From UBA1568 sp964488025 (GTDB lineage: Bacteria; Patescibacteriota; Minisyncoccia; Moranbacterales; UBA1568), in the NCBI GenBank assembly GCA_964488025.1, contig CAZATJ010000006.1, positions 1 through 49,760 on the forward strand: a DNA stretch of 49,760 nt. The letters run 5' to 3'. The notes under the pieces were generated by a model. It searched no databases and was not told the DNA's origin. It worked only from the letters and a program-made list of their open reading frames with translations. The translations under genes were made by a program, and so were the position numbers. This document shows positions 35,306-43,217 of this stretch, piece by piece. Position 1 is the stretch's first letter; every line of letters starts with the position of its first letter.

Positions 35306-36133
35306 ATGGAAAAAAACATCGTTTCCGAAAAAGAAGCGCCGGAAGTGACTGAGCAGGGGCAGTGTTGCCAGAAACAGTCCCAGGAGAAGAGTCTTCCCAA
35401 AGAAGCTATGCTCGTTGCGGGGGCTGTTCTTTTGGGGAGCCTTATCATTGCTGGCGCTATATTGACGCTCGCGCCTCGGAACGCTGCCGTTCCAGCCAAA
35501 AGTGTGGCGGCGGGAGATACGGCTGTGCCGGCTCAAGATACCGCCAAGGACACGACCGCTGTCACCTCGCTTGATGACGACGCCGTCATGGGCGACAAGA
35601 CCAAGGCCAAGGTGGCTATTGTCGAGTTTACTGATTTTGAATGTCCCTTTTGTAAACGTTTCCATACTGAAACGTTCGATGCCCTGGTCAAGGAGTATGT
35701 CGCGACTGGCAAGGCTATCCTTGTGACGCGTGATTTCCCATTGTCCTTTCATGATCCCAAGGCGACCATGGAGGCCGCGACCGCTGAGTGCGTGCGCAAG
35801 GAAAAGGGTGACAGCGCCTATTTCGCTTTCGGGAAGTCTGTGTATGAAAACACCCAGGCTAACGGTAAGGGATTGCCTGAGGGAAAGCTTGATCAACTGA
35901 TTGCTAAAGTCGGGGCTAACCCGAAGACGGTCAACGCCTGTGCGACCACCGACGCGGTGAAGGCGGAAATTGCCAAAGACATCGCTGATGGTGGCAAGGC
36001 CGGCGTTTCCGGCACTCCAAGCTTCGTGGTCGGTACTCTGGGTTCGGATGGTACCGTGACCGGTGAATTGGTGGTCGGCGCGCAGCCGCTCCCTGGTTTC
36101 GCCGCGGTAATCGAGAAATATCTGGCGAAATAG
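35306..36133 (+). CDS. DsbA-like membrane-anchored thiol-disulfide oxidoreductase
   Basis: 275 residues from the ATG at 35306; the GTG at 35291 overlaps the ribosome-binding site and is unlikely. A membrane anchor (~35-56) and an Ala/Thr/Asp-rich linker (~57-98) precede a DsbA/BdbD-type thioredoxin fold with C113-P-F-C116 in TDFECPFCKRF and the cis-Pro loop SGTPSFVVG (~230). The cytoplasmic head contains a CC pair (20-21). It probably forms or shuffles disulfides in exported proteins. The giant surface protein and the lectin-like protein both carry paired cysteines and could be clients. Confidence 0.9.
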   Translation: MEKNIVSEKEAPEVTEQGQCCQKQSQEKSLPKEAMLVAGAVLLGSLIIAGAILTLAPRNAAVPAKSVAAGDTAVPAQDTAKDTTAVTSLDDDAVMGDKTKAKVAIVEFTDFECPFCKRFHTETFDALVKEYVATGKAILVTRDFPLSFHDPKATMEAATAECVRKEKGDSAYFAFGKSVYENTQANGKGLPEGKLDQLIAKVGANPKTVNACATTDAVKAEIAKDIADGGKAGVSGTPSFVVGTLGSDGTVTGELVVGAQPLPGFAAVIEKYLAK

Positions 36134-36152
36134 TCCCTGGCTTTTAGGAATG

Positions 36153-36199
36153 AGCCGCAGAAGCCGTTCTTCTTCTTGGAAGTGCGGCTTCTTTGTTTT
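36153..36199 (+). terminator. Likely terminator after the DsbA-like gene
   Basis: AGCCGCA (36153-36159) pairs with TGCGGCT (36183-36189) around a 23-nt interior, followed by TCTTTGTTTTG. The rest of the gap to 36427 shows no gene. Confidence 0.6.
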
Positions 36200-36427
36200 G
36201 GCAGAAGCACGAGTTCTGTTTTTTAGTATACTTATGAAGAAGAAGTGTTTAATATTCAATTTACAATTTTCAAACAAGGCTGTTAATTCTTACAGGTGAG
36301 TGCTTCTCTCCCGTCGGCAGGGGAGTGGCATCGTATTGTCGGTACGGTGACGAGCGATATCACTCGAGCATGGTATGTCGTGGAGTTTTACAGAGCGGGA
36401 CAGAGACAGGGGATTTGAAAATATCAT

Positions 36428-36462
36428 CTATCATCTTTGTGACGACCGCACAAATATGATAG
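36428..36462. promoter_or_regulatory. Palindromic operator-like site upstream of the PaaX/Cas2-like gene
   Basis: CTATCATCTTTGTG (36428-36441) and CACAAATATGATAG (36449-36462) are inverted repeats with one mismatch around a 7-nt centre. A weak promoter, TTGTGA-N17-TAGTAT (36438-36466), overlaps it, so a bound protein would block transcription. An 18-bp part (36424-36441) is repeated exactly after the gene at 37075-37092. Confidence 0.6.
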
Positions 36463-36511
36463 TATGAAAGAAAAGAGAGGAGAGGGAAAGAAATGAGGAA
36501 ATAAAAAGAAT

Positions 36512-37057
36512 ATGCTCACGCTTGGATCAAATCAGAAAAAAATACTTCTGCTTCTGGTGACGGGATTATCTCTGGGACTTTCGTTTTCGCCTCGTCAGTC
36601 ATACCGGGTGCTGAAGATGTTTGGCCGAGGATGGAAAGAAATTGATAGACAAAATTTGACGCGCTCCCTTAAAAAACTGGAAAAAGAGAAATTGCTCGTA
36701 ATGAAGAGGAAGGGGGAATATATAATGCCGGTACTGACGGCCTTAGGGAAAAAGAGAGCCTCTCTTGCTCGACTGGAACTTTTTGAGATAGCTCGCCCAA
36801 AAAAGTGGGACAAAAAATGGCGCATCGTGCTTTTTGATATTCCGGAGGAACAAAGAATATGGCGTAATGTTCTGCGTGCCCAACTGAAGCGGTTACAATT
36901 CCAGAAGCTTCAGGAGAGCGTTTTTGTTCACCCTTTCAACTGTATGAAAGAAATGAAACAGTTGAGCGATTATTATCAGGGGGCACAATATATACGCTTC
37001 ATTGAGGCGACTCACATTGATAATGAGTCGGAATTGAAAAAACGCTTCAAACTCTGA
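36512..37057 (+). CDS. PaaX-like regulator with Cas2-like C-terminal domain
   Basis: 181 residues. Residues ~1-85 look like a winged-helix DNA-binding domain (QSYRVLKMFGRGWKEIDRQN, LTRSLKKLEKEKLLVMKRKG). Residues ~95-180 resemble the Cas2-like ferredoxin fold found in PaaX (WRIVLFDIPEEQRIWRNVLR, FQKLQESVFVHPF). PaaX-type proteins are repressors, and such short PaaX/Cas2-like genes recur in CPR genomes without a CRISPR system. No repeats, cas1 or effector genes are near, so a role in CRISPR adaptation is unlikely. Palindromes on both sides suggest autoregulation. Confidence 0.8.
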   Translation: MLTLGSNQKKILLLLVTGLSLGLSFSPRQSYRVLKMFGRGWKEIDRQNLTRSLKKLEKEKLLVMKRKGEYIMPVLTALGKKRASLARLELFEIARPKKWDKKWRIVLFDIPEEQRIWRNVLRAQLKRLQFQKLQESVFVHPFNCMKEMKQLSDYYQGAQYIRFIEATHIDNESELKKRFKL

Positions 37058-37078
37058 TTTTTCTTTATTTTTTCTCAT

Positions 37079-37112
37079 CTATCATCTTTGTGCGGCCGTC
37101 AAGAAATGATAG
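37079..37112. promoter_or_regulatory. Second palindromic site, downstream of the PaaX/Cas2-like gene
   Basis: CTATCAT (37079-37085) and ATGATAG (37106-37112) flank CTTTGTGCGGCCGTCAAGAA. The left part repeats 18 bp of the upstream site exactly (37075-37092). It lies ~75 bp before the ATG of xseA and may let the same regulator control xseA-xseB. Confidence 0.55.
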
Positions 37113-37188
37113 ATAGATTTGGATAAGGGGAGGATGAATATTTGGAATAAAATAACACCTGGAACGAAATAACAGAGATTGGGAACAT

Positions 37189-38802
37189 ATGTCATTACTG
37201 AGTGAGCTGCGGAATTGGCGCAACAATCAGGCGCGAATCGAGGGGGTGGAAGTCTATCGGGTTCTGTCGAACACGGTTTTGGAGGCGCTCGTGGGTGCCT
37301 TGCCGCAGACCAAGGACGAGATGCTCGCCATCAAGGGGATTAAGGAGGCGAAGTTTGCCAAGTATGGGGCGGTGCTCCTCCGGATGATTGCGGAACAGGC
37401 GGGGAATGAAAAGGTTTCAGAAAAAAAATCTGCGGGAGCGGGTGGGAGTCAAAAAGGAAAAATGGAAAGCCAGAAATACGGTAAGAACGATGCATTTTTC
37501 CAATCTCTGGTCGCTTCACCGGAAGAGGAGGATGGGAAAGAAGAGGAGGCGCTAGAGGAACAGACGCTTACGGTGAGTCAGTTTCTTGATGGGTTGAATA
37601 TCGAGCTTTCGGGGATGGCGGCACGGGTGCAAGGGGAGGTGTCGAGCGTCGATGTGAGGGAGCGGGTGGTGTATTTCACTATCAAGGATAGTCAGGACGA
37701 GAGCATGCTTTCTTGTCTTATCTTTCGCAACCAGTATAACCTTTCCGGAGTGGAGCTTGCCATCGGCGATGAGATTATCGTCGAAGGGGCACCGGATATC
37801 TATAAGCCGAGCGGGCGGTTGTCTTTTAAGGTGGGGATGATCGAATTGTTTGGTGAGGGGGCGCTCAAGAAGGCGTATGATGCTTTAAAATTGAAGCTGG
37901 AAACAGAGGGAATATTCGCACCAGAAAAAAAGAGGGCGTTACCGAAGTTTCCCACTCGTATTGCGCTCATTACTTCCGAACAGGGGGCGGCCATCGGGGA
38001 CTTCACTATGAATTTAGGTGCTCAGGGACTGAAGGTGGATTTTTATCCGACAAGCGTGGAAGGGAAAAAAGCCGTGGTGGAAATTCTCGAGGCTCTGCGC
38101 TATTTCAATACCCGTTCCGAACAGTATGACGTGCTGGTGATGATTCGTGGCGGGGGCAGTTTGGAAAGCTTGCAGGCGTTTAATAACGAGACGCTGGTAC
38201 GAGAGGTGGGGAGCTGCAAAATCCCGACACTCTTGGGAGTGGGCCACGAGAAAGACGTGACGCTCGCGGCGCTTGCCGCGGATGTGATGGTGTCGACCCC
38301 GACCGCGACGGCGCGTACGCTCCGGGAACCCTGGGATGAGGCGCGGGGATTGGTACGACACTTCGAGCAGCACCTGCCGATACTCTTTGAGCGGGAACTT
38401 GCTACGGTACGAAACGTGCTCACCACCGAAAGCGAAGAGCTCCTCGGGAGGCTGGGAGAATTTCTCCAGTATGCCGATACGCTCAAACGGGAACTGGCCG
38501 AGAGACTGTTGACACTTCGGGCGTCGGTACGGCAGAAAAGAGCGGACCTGAGTCAGACTGAGAAAGTTATGGAGCAGTATTTTCTGCGCAGGATCGAAGA
38601 GGCGAAGAAGGGCTTGGTCTATGCGGAGGATCTGCTGCGGCAGTATGACCCCAAGCGGGTGCTCAAATTGGGCTACAGTTTGGTGCAGAGCGGACAGAAA
38701 ATCGTGAAAGACGCCGGTACCCTTGTGGTGGGTGATATACTGAAGATACAATTGAGCAAGGGGGAAATCGAGGCGCGCGTGGAAAAGTTGATTGAGCATT
38801 AA
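37189..38802 (+). CDS. xseA: Exonuclease VII large subunit with N-terminal HRDC domain
   Basis: 537 residues, ~90-130 longer than the E. coli type. Residues ~1-75 form an HRDC-like helical domain (LRNWRNNQARIEGVEVYRVL, LPQTKDEMLAIKGI), usually found at the ends of RecQ helicases. A charged linker follows (~78-125). An OB-fold domain lies at ~128-230 (VSQFLDGLNIELS, VQGEVSS, VYFTIKDSQDESMLSCLIF). The catalytic region at ~240-390 has IALITSEQGAAIGDF, RGGGSLESLQAFNNE, GVGHEKDVTLAALAADVMV and STPTATA. A coiled-coil region binds XseB. Exonuclease VII degrades single-stranded DNA from both ends. The HRDC domain may improve DNA or structure-specific binding. The small-subunit gene follows. Confidence 0.93.
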   Translation: MSLLSELRNWRNNQARIEGVEVYRVLSNTVLEALVGALPQTKDEMLAIKGIKEAKFAKYGAVLLRMIAEQAGNEKVSEKKSAGAGGSQKGKMESQKYGKNDAFFQSLVASPEEEDGKEEEALEEQTLTVSQFLDGLNIELSGMAARVQGEVSSVDVRERVVYFTIKDSQDESMLSCLIFRNQYNLSGVELAIGDEIIVEGAPDIYKPSGRLSFKVGMIELFGEGALKKAYDALKLKLETEGIFAPEKKRALPKFPTRIALITSEQGAAIGDFTMNLGAQGLKVDFYPTSVEGKKAVVEILEALRYFNTRSEQYDVLVMIRGGGSLESLQAFNNETLVREVGSCKIPTLLGVGHEKDVTLAALAADVMVSTPTATARTLREPWDEARGLVRHFEQHLPILFERELATVRNVLTTESEELLGRLGEFLQYADTLKRELAERLLTLRASVRQKRADLSQTEKVMEQYFLRRIEEAKKGLVYAEDLLRQYDPKRVLKLGYSLVQSGQKIVKDAGTLVVGDILKIQLSKGEIEARVEKLIEH

Positions 38803-38812
38803 TACCATATCT

Positions 38813-39025
38813 ATGCCAAAAGAAATGCCGAAAATGAATCTGAGTGAATCGCTCAAGAAGGTTCAGGATATCATCGCCTGGTTCGATACTCAGGAGGAAG
38901 TCGATGTCGAGAAGGGACTGGAGAAGATCAAGGAGGGGACAGTCCTCATCAAGGAGAGCCGCACCCGACTCAAGGAAATTGAAAACGAGTTCGAAGTGGT
39001 GAAGCAGGATCTGGAGAAAGAATAA
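38813..39025 (+). CDS. xseB: Exonuclease VII small subunit
   Basis: 70 residues from the ATG at 38813, 10 bp after xseA; a TTG at 38792 would overlap xseA and is less likely. It is all helical with the XseB pattern: NLSESLKKVQDIIAWFD, VDVEKGLEKIKEGTVLIKES and a heptad-like C-terminus. Several copies bind the coiled-coil region of XseA to form the active enzyme. Confidence 0.88.
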   Translation: MPKEMPKMNLSESLKKVQDIIAWFDTQEEVDVEKGLEKIKEGTVLIKESRTRLKEIENEFEVVKQDLEKE

Positions 39026-39042
39026 TTTTTTGCAAAAAAAAG

Positions 39043-39075
39043 ACGGGCAGGAAACATGAGAGTTTCACTGCCCGT
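39043..39075 (-). terminator. Terminator shared by xseB and the leftward membrane-protein operon
   Basis: ACGGGCAG with CTGCCCGT (39043-39050 with 39068-39075) plus inner GAAAC/GTTTC. On the minus strand it is followed by a run of eight T, so it mainly ends the leftward operon. Confidence 0.85.
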
Positions 39076-39112
39076 TTGTTATCAGGACGCTGCCTGATGT
39101 GTGCGAACATCG

Positions 39113-40540
39113 TCAGTTGTTCGCGAACCGCACCAGGGTGGTGTACGGTTGCGCCGGAGCATCTGGGGCAAAGGCTACCGGCTTCTCGTTGTTAATGATG
39201 TCACCCCCCAGGACCACAGCGGTCTCCTTGAACTCCGCTGGGGAGAAAAAGGCGACTTTCACGCAGCCGTCGGAACCAACGGTCACCTCTTCCTTGCCGG
39301 AGAAGGTGTCGTTCACCATGAGGTTTGACACCACGCTATAACGGTTGACTACGCCGTTCTGACTGCGGACAAAGATGCCGACGGCCTGGCTGCGGCCGAT
39401 TCTGGCATCGTTTTCCCGGCGCTGTTCACCGGGAAAACTGAAGCGCCATGACCCCGGGCGGATGCCACAGAGCCGCTGGTCGCTCATGTCACGGATGGTG
39501 AGCGGGAGCGTCCGCTCGTAGCGCCAGTCGTCAATCGACGACCAAACCCACCCTCCTATCGCTAGGAGTACAGCGAGGGTAATGAGCCAGCCCTTTTTGC
39601 TGGTCGGAGCGGCCGCAGGCGTTGCACCTGCGGTGGCACCTCTCATTCTCTCGAACAAGAAGTAACCGATGGCAATCGCGAGGGCGATGCCACCCACCGT
39701 TACCCAGTGGGCCTTCCACCAGCTTTTGTCGGTTGGCTTGGCGTTCTCGACAAACGCTTCAGCCTTCTGCTTGAGGCTTCCGGGTCGGAGGCTTTGTGCT
39801 TCTGCTTCCTTCCGAAGGATGTCCCAGGCCTTTTCTTCGTCGGCCGTCAGCGCTTGCTTGGCCTTGAGCTTCGAGATGATGCTCTCGGCCACCAACTTGT
39901 CGTTGGCCTTGTTGACCCCGCCCACCTGGTCGAGGTAGCCGAGTACTGCCTGCGCCGCCGGGTCGGTCGTCCTACGCTCCACGGTGTTGTAGATCGTGCC
40001 GAGCACGCCTACCAGAACCACCGCAATGAGTACGTAGCCGATGATGTTGAACACCGACTGGCTGTTAGGCCACCGCACCAGGGTGAAGTAGATCACCGTT
40101 GGCAGCAGGATAAGTGCCACCAGATTTTCTTCTTCCCAGCCCTTCGTTTGGAAGAGTGCCGTCCAGATGAACGGCACTGCGCCATAGAAGAGGAGGAACT
40201 TGGCAGTCCACCCGATCGTCTTGGTCCCCCAATTTAGAACGGTTTTGATGCCGTCTTCGATTGAGAGGCCTTCTTGACCGCCGACTTGCCCCCGGCCATA
40301 GGCGGCGACTGCGACTGTTCCCCAGAGGAAGGGTGAGGTCATCAGGTTGATGACCCCAAAGATGTAGAACGCGACGAAGATCCAGATGAGCCACTGGAAT
40401 CCCCAGGAGGACAGAAAGACCGACAGTACTGCCAGTCCCACGTACCCTCCGAGGACGCCCGCGACACACCATTGAACGTAGCGAAACCCGATACCCCACC
40501 TCAGGAAGAGTTGGGTCAGGGCCTCAATGATTGACGTCAT
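39113..40540 (-). CDS. Polytopic membrane protein, family not recognised
   Basis: 475 residues from an ATG with AAGGAG 8 bp upstream. The N-terminal half (~20-190) has about six membrane helices. A soluble, Lys/Ala-rich helical region follows (~200-280: TADEEKAWDILRKEAEAQS), then two more helices (~285-305, ~328-345). The C-terminal extracytoplasmic domain (~350-475) is beta-rich (WRFSFPGEQRRENDARIG, VTVGSDGCVKVAFFSPAEF). No family was recognised. Codon choice seems more GC-rich at third positions than in neighbouring genes. It is in an operon with the upstream gene at 40566-41513. Confidence 0.7.
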   Translation of the reverse strand: MTSIIEALTQLFLRWGIGFRYVQWCVAGVLGGYVGLAVLSVFLSSWGFQWLIWIFVAFYIFGVINLMTSPFLWGTVAVAAYGRGQVGGQEGLSIEDGIKTVLNWGTKTIGWTAKFLLFYGAVPFIWTALFQTKGWEEENLVALILLPTVIYFTLVRWPNSQSVFNIIGYVLIAVVLVGVLGTIYNTVERRTTDPAAQAVLGYLDQVGGVNKANDKLVAESIISKLKAKQALTADEEKAWDILRKEAEAQSLRPGSLKQKAEAFVENAKPTDKSWWKAHWVTVGGIALAIAIGYFLFERMRGATAGATPAAAPTSKKGWLITLAVLLAIGGWVWSSIDDWRYERTLPLTIRDMSDQRLCGIRPGSWRFSFPGEQRRENDARIGRSQAVGIFVRSQNGVVNRYSVVSNLMVNDTFSGKEEVTVGSDGCVKVAFFSPAEFKETAVVLGGDIINNEKPVAFAPDAPAQPYTTLVRFANN

Positions 40541-40565
40541 GGTTGTTGCTCCTTGCCCTAGGGGC

Positions 40566-41513
40566 TTAACTGCATTTGACGATGCCAGTGATTGCTACCG
40601 TGAGGAAAGCAATCCAGGCGATGATGGACCAGCCTTTCTGGGCGAACGCGTTGTAGTTGGTCTTGCGACCAGTGTTAACGCGTTCACTTTCGGCGACGAG
40701 CAATCCCTGAAACGCTTCCTGAAGGATGCGCTTTCGGTCGAGGTTGCCCTCGGCCTTGATGGCAGCGAGTGCTTGATCGCACGCCGGATGATCCAAGAAG
40801 TCTTGCAACCGCTTGGGTCCGAGAGTGAGGGCAGCTACCGCCACGTGAGCATGCGTGTCGAGCCAGCCAACGAAGCGCTTGATTTCCTCGGGGCTTTTCA
40901 GCCCGAGTTCTTTGAGCGCGTCTTGCTTGCTATTGAAGATGCCGAAGGTTTCGAGCATCTCGACCACTCGCTTCACTCGCACTTCCTTGGTGCCGCCCCC
41001 TTGGAGAGCGAACCATGTGAGTGCGCCGGTGATCTGCGGTCCGGCCAGATTGACCACTTCCGTGGTTTCTTCTGTGTCGGGTGAACGCACTATCTTGCCG
41101 TTGACCTCGTGTTCGGTGTAGCCGACCACGCGCCGTTTCTTGACCGGGATGGTCTGGACGCCGAGCGTCTGCATGAGGAGCTTGCGCGCCCCAGGCTTCA
41201 TCGCTTTCATGATGGCCGGGTACAGATCACGGTCTTTGGTTGCTACCTGGTATTCGGTCACCTTCTTGCCGTCACTGGAGTGAACGGCAGTCAGATAGCC
41301 GAGGAGGGATTGCAGTTCGCCGGCTTGCATGGCATTCTCTGCCACTTCAGTCGGTCCGCTGCCCCCTTCAACACCAGGAGACTTCCTGTTGTTGCCGAGG
41401 AAGGACGAGAGTCCTCCACGGGCCAGGCTACTAAACCTGGACCAATTCTTGATTTCGAGCCCGATGGACCCGAGGTCAAGACCAACGTCGAGCAGGTCTT
41501 TGAAGCTTGCCAC
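40566..41513 (-). CDS. C-terminally anchored protein, family not recognised
   Basis: 315 residues from a GTG start with GAGGAG 6 bp upstream. It is mostly helical and soluble, with a beta-like segment (VKKRRVVGYTEHEVNGKIV). One C-terminal membrane helix (~294-312: GWSIIAWIAFLTVAITGIV) makes it a tail-anchored-like protein with the bulk in the cytoplasm. No family was recognised. The gap to the next gene is 25 bp. The pair has its own promoter and a long structured leader. Confidence 0.7.
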   Translation of the reverse strand: MASFKDLLDVGLDLGSIGLEIKNWSRFSSLARGGLSSFLGNNRKSPGVEGGSGPTEVAENAMQAGELQSLLGYLTAVHSSDGKKVTEYQVATKDRDLYPAIMKAMKPGARKLLMQTLGVQTIPVKKRRVVGYTEHEVNGKIVRSPDTEETTEVVNLAGPQITGALTWFALQGGGTKEVRVKRVVEMLETFGIFNSKQDALKELGLKSPEEIKRFVGWLDTHAHVAVAALTLGPKRLQDFLDHPACDQALAAIKAEGNLDRKRILQEAFQGLLVAESERVNTGRKTNYNAFAQKGWSIIAWIAFLTVAITGIVKCS

Positions 41514-41544
41514 GATAATCTCCTCGATTGTTGCAGAATGTTAA

Positions 41545-41606
41545 GGTGCGGTTCTTGCCTGACGGTTCCTTTTGAGGGGAAAACGTCGGGGCTACAGCTC
41601 CGCACC
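41545..41606 (-). other. Structured leader of the leftward unknown operon
   Basis: GGTGCGG and CCGCACC (41600-41606 with 41545-41551) can close a stem around ~48 nt that contains GACG/CGTC and CCTTTTG-type inner pairings. It lies between the promoter at 41637 and the GTG start at 41513. It may be a riboswitch-like or protein-bound leader; no known class was recognised. Confidence 0.45.
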
Positions 41607-41636
41607 CAAAAGGGGTTGGAAATTCTGTAACTGTCT

Positions 41637-41665
41637 ATTATAGCACTTTTTTGATAAAAAGTCAA
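41637..41665 (-). promoter_or_regulatory. Leftward promoter of the unknown operon
   Basis: On the minus strand TTGACT (41660-41665), 17 bp ending in TGC, TATAAT (41637-41642). Near consensus. Confidence 0.88.
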
Positions 41666-41680
41666 TCCCGCACCTTTTGT
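41661..41680. repeat. 20-bp inverted element at divergent promoters, left copy
   Basis: On the minus strand ACAAAAGGTGCGGGATTGAC. It matches the right copy (41775-41794, plus strand) at 19 of 20 positions and covers most of the -35 box and the 14 bp upstream. Confidence 0.85.
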
Positions 41681-41774
41681 ATGTGATGTCAGTGGCACGC
41701 AAGGAAAATCCTAAGGATTTTTATCAAGATTATTGGCTTTGTTGAGGCTTTTTTAGACTGGTATACCGGAGTGT

Positions 41775-41794
41775 ACAAAAGGTGTGGGATTGAC
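41775..41794. repeat. 20-bp inverted element at divergent promoters, right copy
   Basis: ACAAAAGGTGTGGGATTGAC on the plus strand, ending in the -35 of the nusA-side promoter. See the left copy at 41661-41680. Confidence 0.85.
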
Positions 41795-41818
41795 AAAAGC
41801 GATTTTTTCCTCTAGAGT
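41790..41818 (+). promoter_or_regulatory. Rightward promoter upstream of nusA
   Basis: TTGACA (41790-41795), 17 bp, TAGAGT (41813-41818). A terminator-like hairpin lies about 20 nt after the predicted start. A second -10-like TATAAT at 41906-41911 could give a nearly leaderless nusA mRNA. Confidence 0.7.
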
Positions 41819-41841
41819 AGGGGTATAGCTTGGATGGTATG

Positions 41842-41868
41842 AAGGTTCGCTCTATAGCGAGCTTTTTT
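41842..41868 (+). terminator. Promoter-proximal terminator-like hairpin before nusA
   Basis: AAGGTTCGC pairs with GCGAGCTTT (41842-41850 with 41857-41865, two G-U pairs), followed by TTT. It would end transcripts from the 41790 promoter at about 45 nt. Confidence 0.6.
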
Positions 41869-41924
41869 CGTTACTGAGCCGGCAAGACTGATAATTTTTT
41901 TGAGATATAATTTTTTATACTTTT

Positions 41925-43193
41925 ATGGCAAGAAAAAAAGTAGTGGAAGAAACAGAGGAAGAAACATCCGATGAGGGAAGTCTCTCGGGACGCCTCGGCG
42001 AATTCGGGAGTGCCGTCATGCAGATTGCTGATGAGAAAGGTATTTCCAAGGAACGGGTACTCGAAGTGGTGGAAGCGGCATTGGCCGCTGCTTACAAAAA
42101 GGACTATGGCAAGAAGGGTCAGGTCATCCATGCCAAGTTCGACGAGGTCGCCAAAAGCGCCAGTTTTTTCCTGGTCAAAGAAGTAGTGGATGAAACGACT
42201 CGAGAATTCGTGGAAGAAACGGATGAGGAGATCGCAGAAGAGGCGTCTTCCGTGAAAGAAGCGGAAGAGGCTGACGAGGAGCGTCTGCCACGTTTTAATC
42301 CGGAGCGCGACATGCTCCTTCCAGAGGCCAAAAAACTGAAAAAGGGCACGGCTCTCGGAGATCTGATCGAGTTGCCGCTTCCGCCGTACGAAGAATTTGG
42401 CCGGGTGGCCGCTCAGACGGCCAAGCAGGTGATTATCCAGCGGATCCGCGAAGCGGAGCGCCAGAGCATGTTCGATGAGTACAAAGAGAAAGAAGGCCAG
42501 GTGGTCAATGGTACCGTACAGCGCGTCGAGGGACGCAATGTGTTTGTCGATCTCGGCAAGTCAACCGGTATCCTCTTTCCTTCTGAGCAAATCGAAGGGG
42601 AGAATTATCGGGTCGGCCAACACGTGAAAGTGTATCTCGTCCGGGTCGAGTCTGATACCAAGGGTCCGGGATTGCTCCTTTCCCGTACCCATCCGGAAAT
42701 GGTGCGCCATCTGTTCTCGCTCGAAGTGCCGGAGATTTTTACCGGAACGGTACAGATCAAGGCAGTGGCTCGTGAGGCTGGATCCCGTACGAAGATTGCT
42801 GTTTTTTCCGACGAAGAAGGCGTCGACCCGATTGGTTCTTGCGTGGGACAGAAGGGGACGCGCGTGCAGACCATTATCGATGCTTTGGGCGGAGAGAAGA
42901 TTGATATCATCGAATGGAATGAGAATATCGAAAAGTTTATCAGCGCCGCCCTGTCTCCGGCCAAGGTGCTTGGAGTCGTGCTTTTTGAGGACGACAAGCG
43001 CGCCGTCGTGACTGTACCGGAAGATCAGTTGTCGCTTGCCATCGGCAAGCGCGGACAGAACGTGCGTCTGGCTGCCAAACTGACCGGTTGGAAGATCGAT
43101 GTGGCAGGCGGAGGCGAAGCGCCGGCAGATAAGGAAGAGGCGGCCCCTGAAGAGAGTGTCGCCGAAACTGCCGAAGCGACAGAGGAAGAATAA
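41925..43193 (+). CDS. nusA: Transcription termination/antitermination factor NusA
   Basis: 422 residues. The order is NusA N-terminal domain (~20-150), S1 domain (~188-255: EGQVVNGTVQRVEGRNVFVD), KH1 (~285-345: VDPIGSCVGQKGTRVQTI) and KH2 (~350-405: LSLAIGKRGQNVRLAAKLTG). An extra acidic tract of about 35 residues (TTREFVEETDEEIAEEASSV onward, ~87-125) is inserted in the N-terminal domain. The protein starts with an acidic/Lys extension and ends in a Glu-rich tail. NusA binds RNA polymerase and nascent RNA to control pausing and termination. There is no clear ribosome-binding site. It heads a rightward run nusA-ppa-tig-clpP. Confidence 0.95.
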   Translation: MARKKVVEETEEETSDEGSLSGRLGEFGSAVMQIADEKGISKERVLEVVEAALAAAYKKDYGKKGQVIHAKFDEVAKSASFFLVKEVVDETTREFVEETDEEIAEEASSVKEAEEADEERLPRFNPERDMLLPEAKKLKKGTALGDLIELPLPPYEEFGRVAAQTAKQVIIQRIREAERQSMFDEYKEKEGQVVNGTVQRVEGRNVFVDLGKSTGILFPSEQIEGENYRVGQHVKVYLVRVESDTKGPGLLLSRTHPEMVRHLFSLEVPEIFTGTVQIKAVAREAGSRTKIAVFSDEEGVDPIGSCVGQKGTRVQTIIDALGGEKIDIIEWNENIEKFISAALSPAKVLGVVLFEDDKRAVVTVPEDQLSLAIGKRGQNVRLAAKLTGWKIDVAGGGEAPADKEEAAPEESVAETAEATEEE

Positions 43194-43217
43194 AAAATAA
43201 TTTTTCATAAAACGAGT

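Noticed and set aside
36424..37112. CRISPR system suggested by the Cas2-like protein and nearby repeats
   Set aside because: Only two copies of the repeat exist, there are no spacers, and no cas1 or effector genes; the protein has a winged-helix N-terminus like PaaX.
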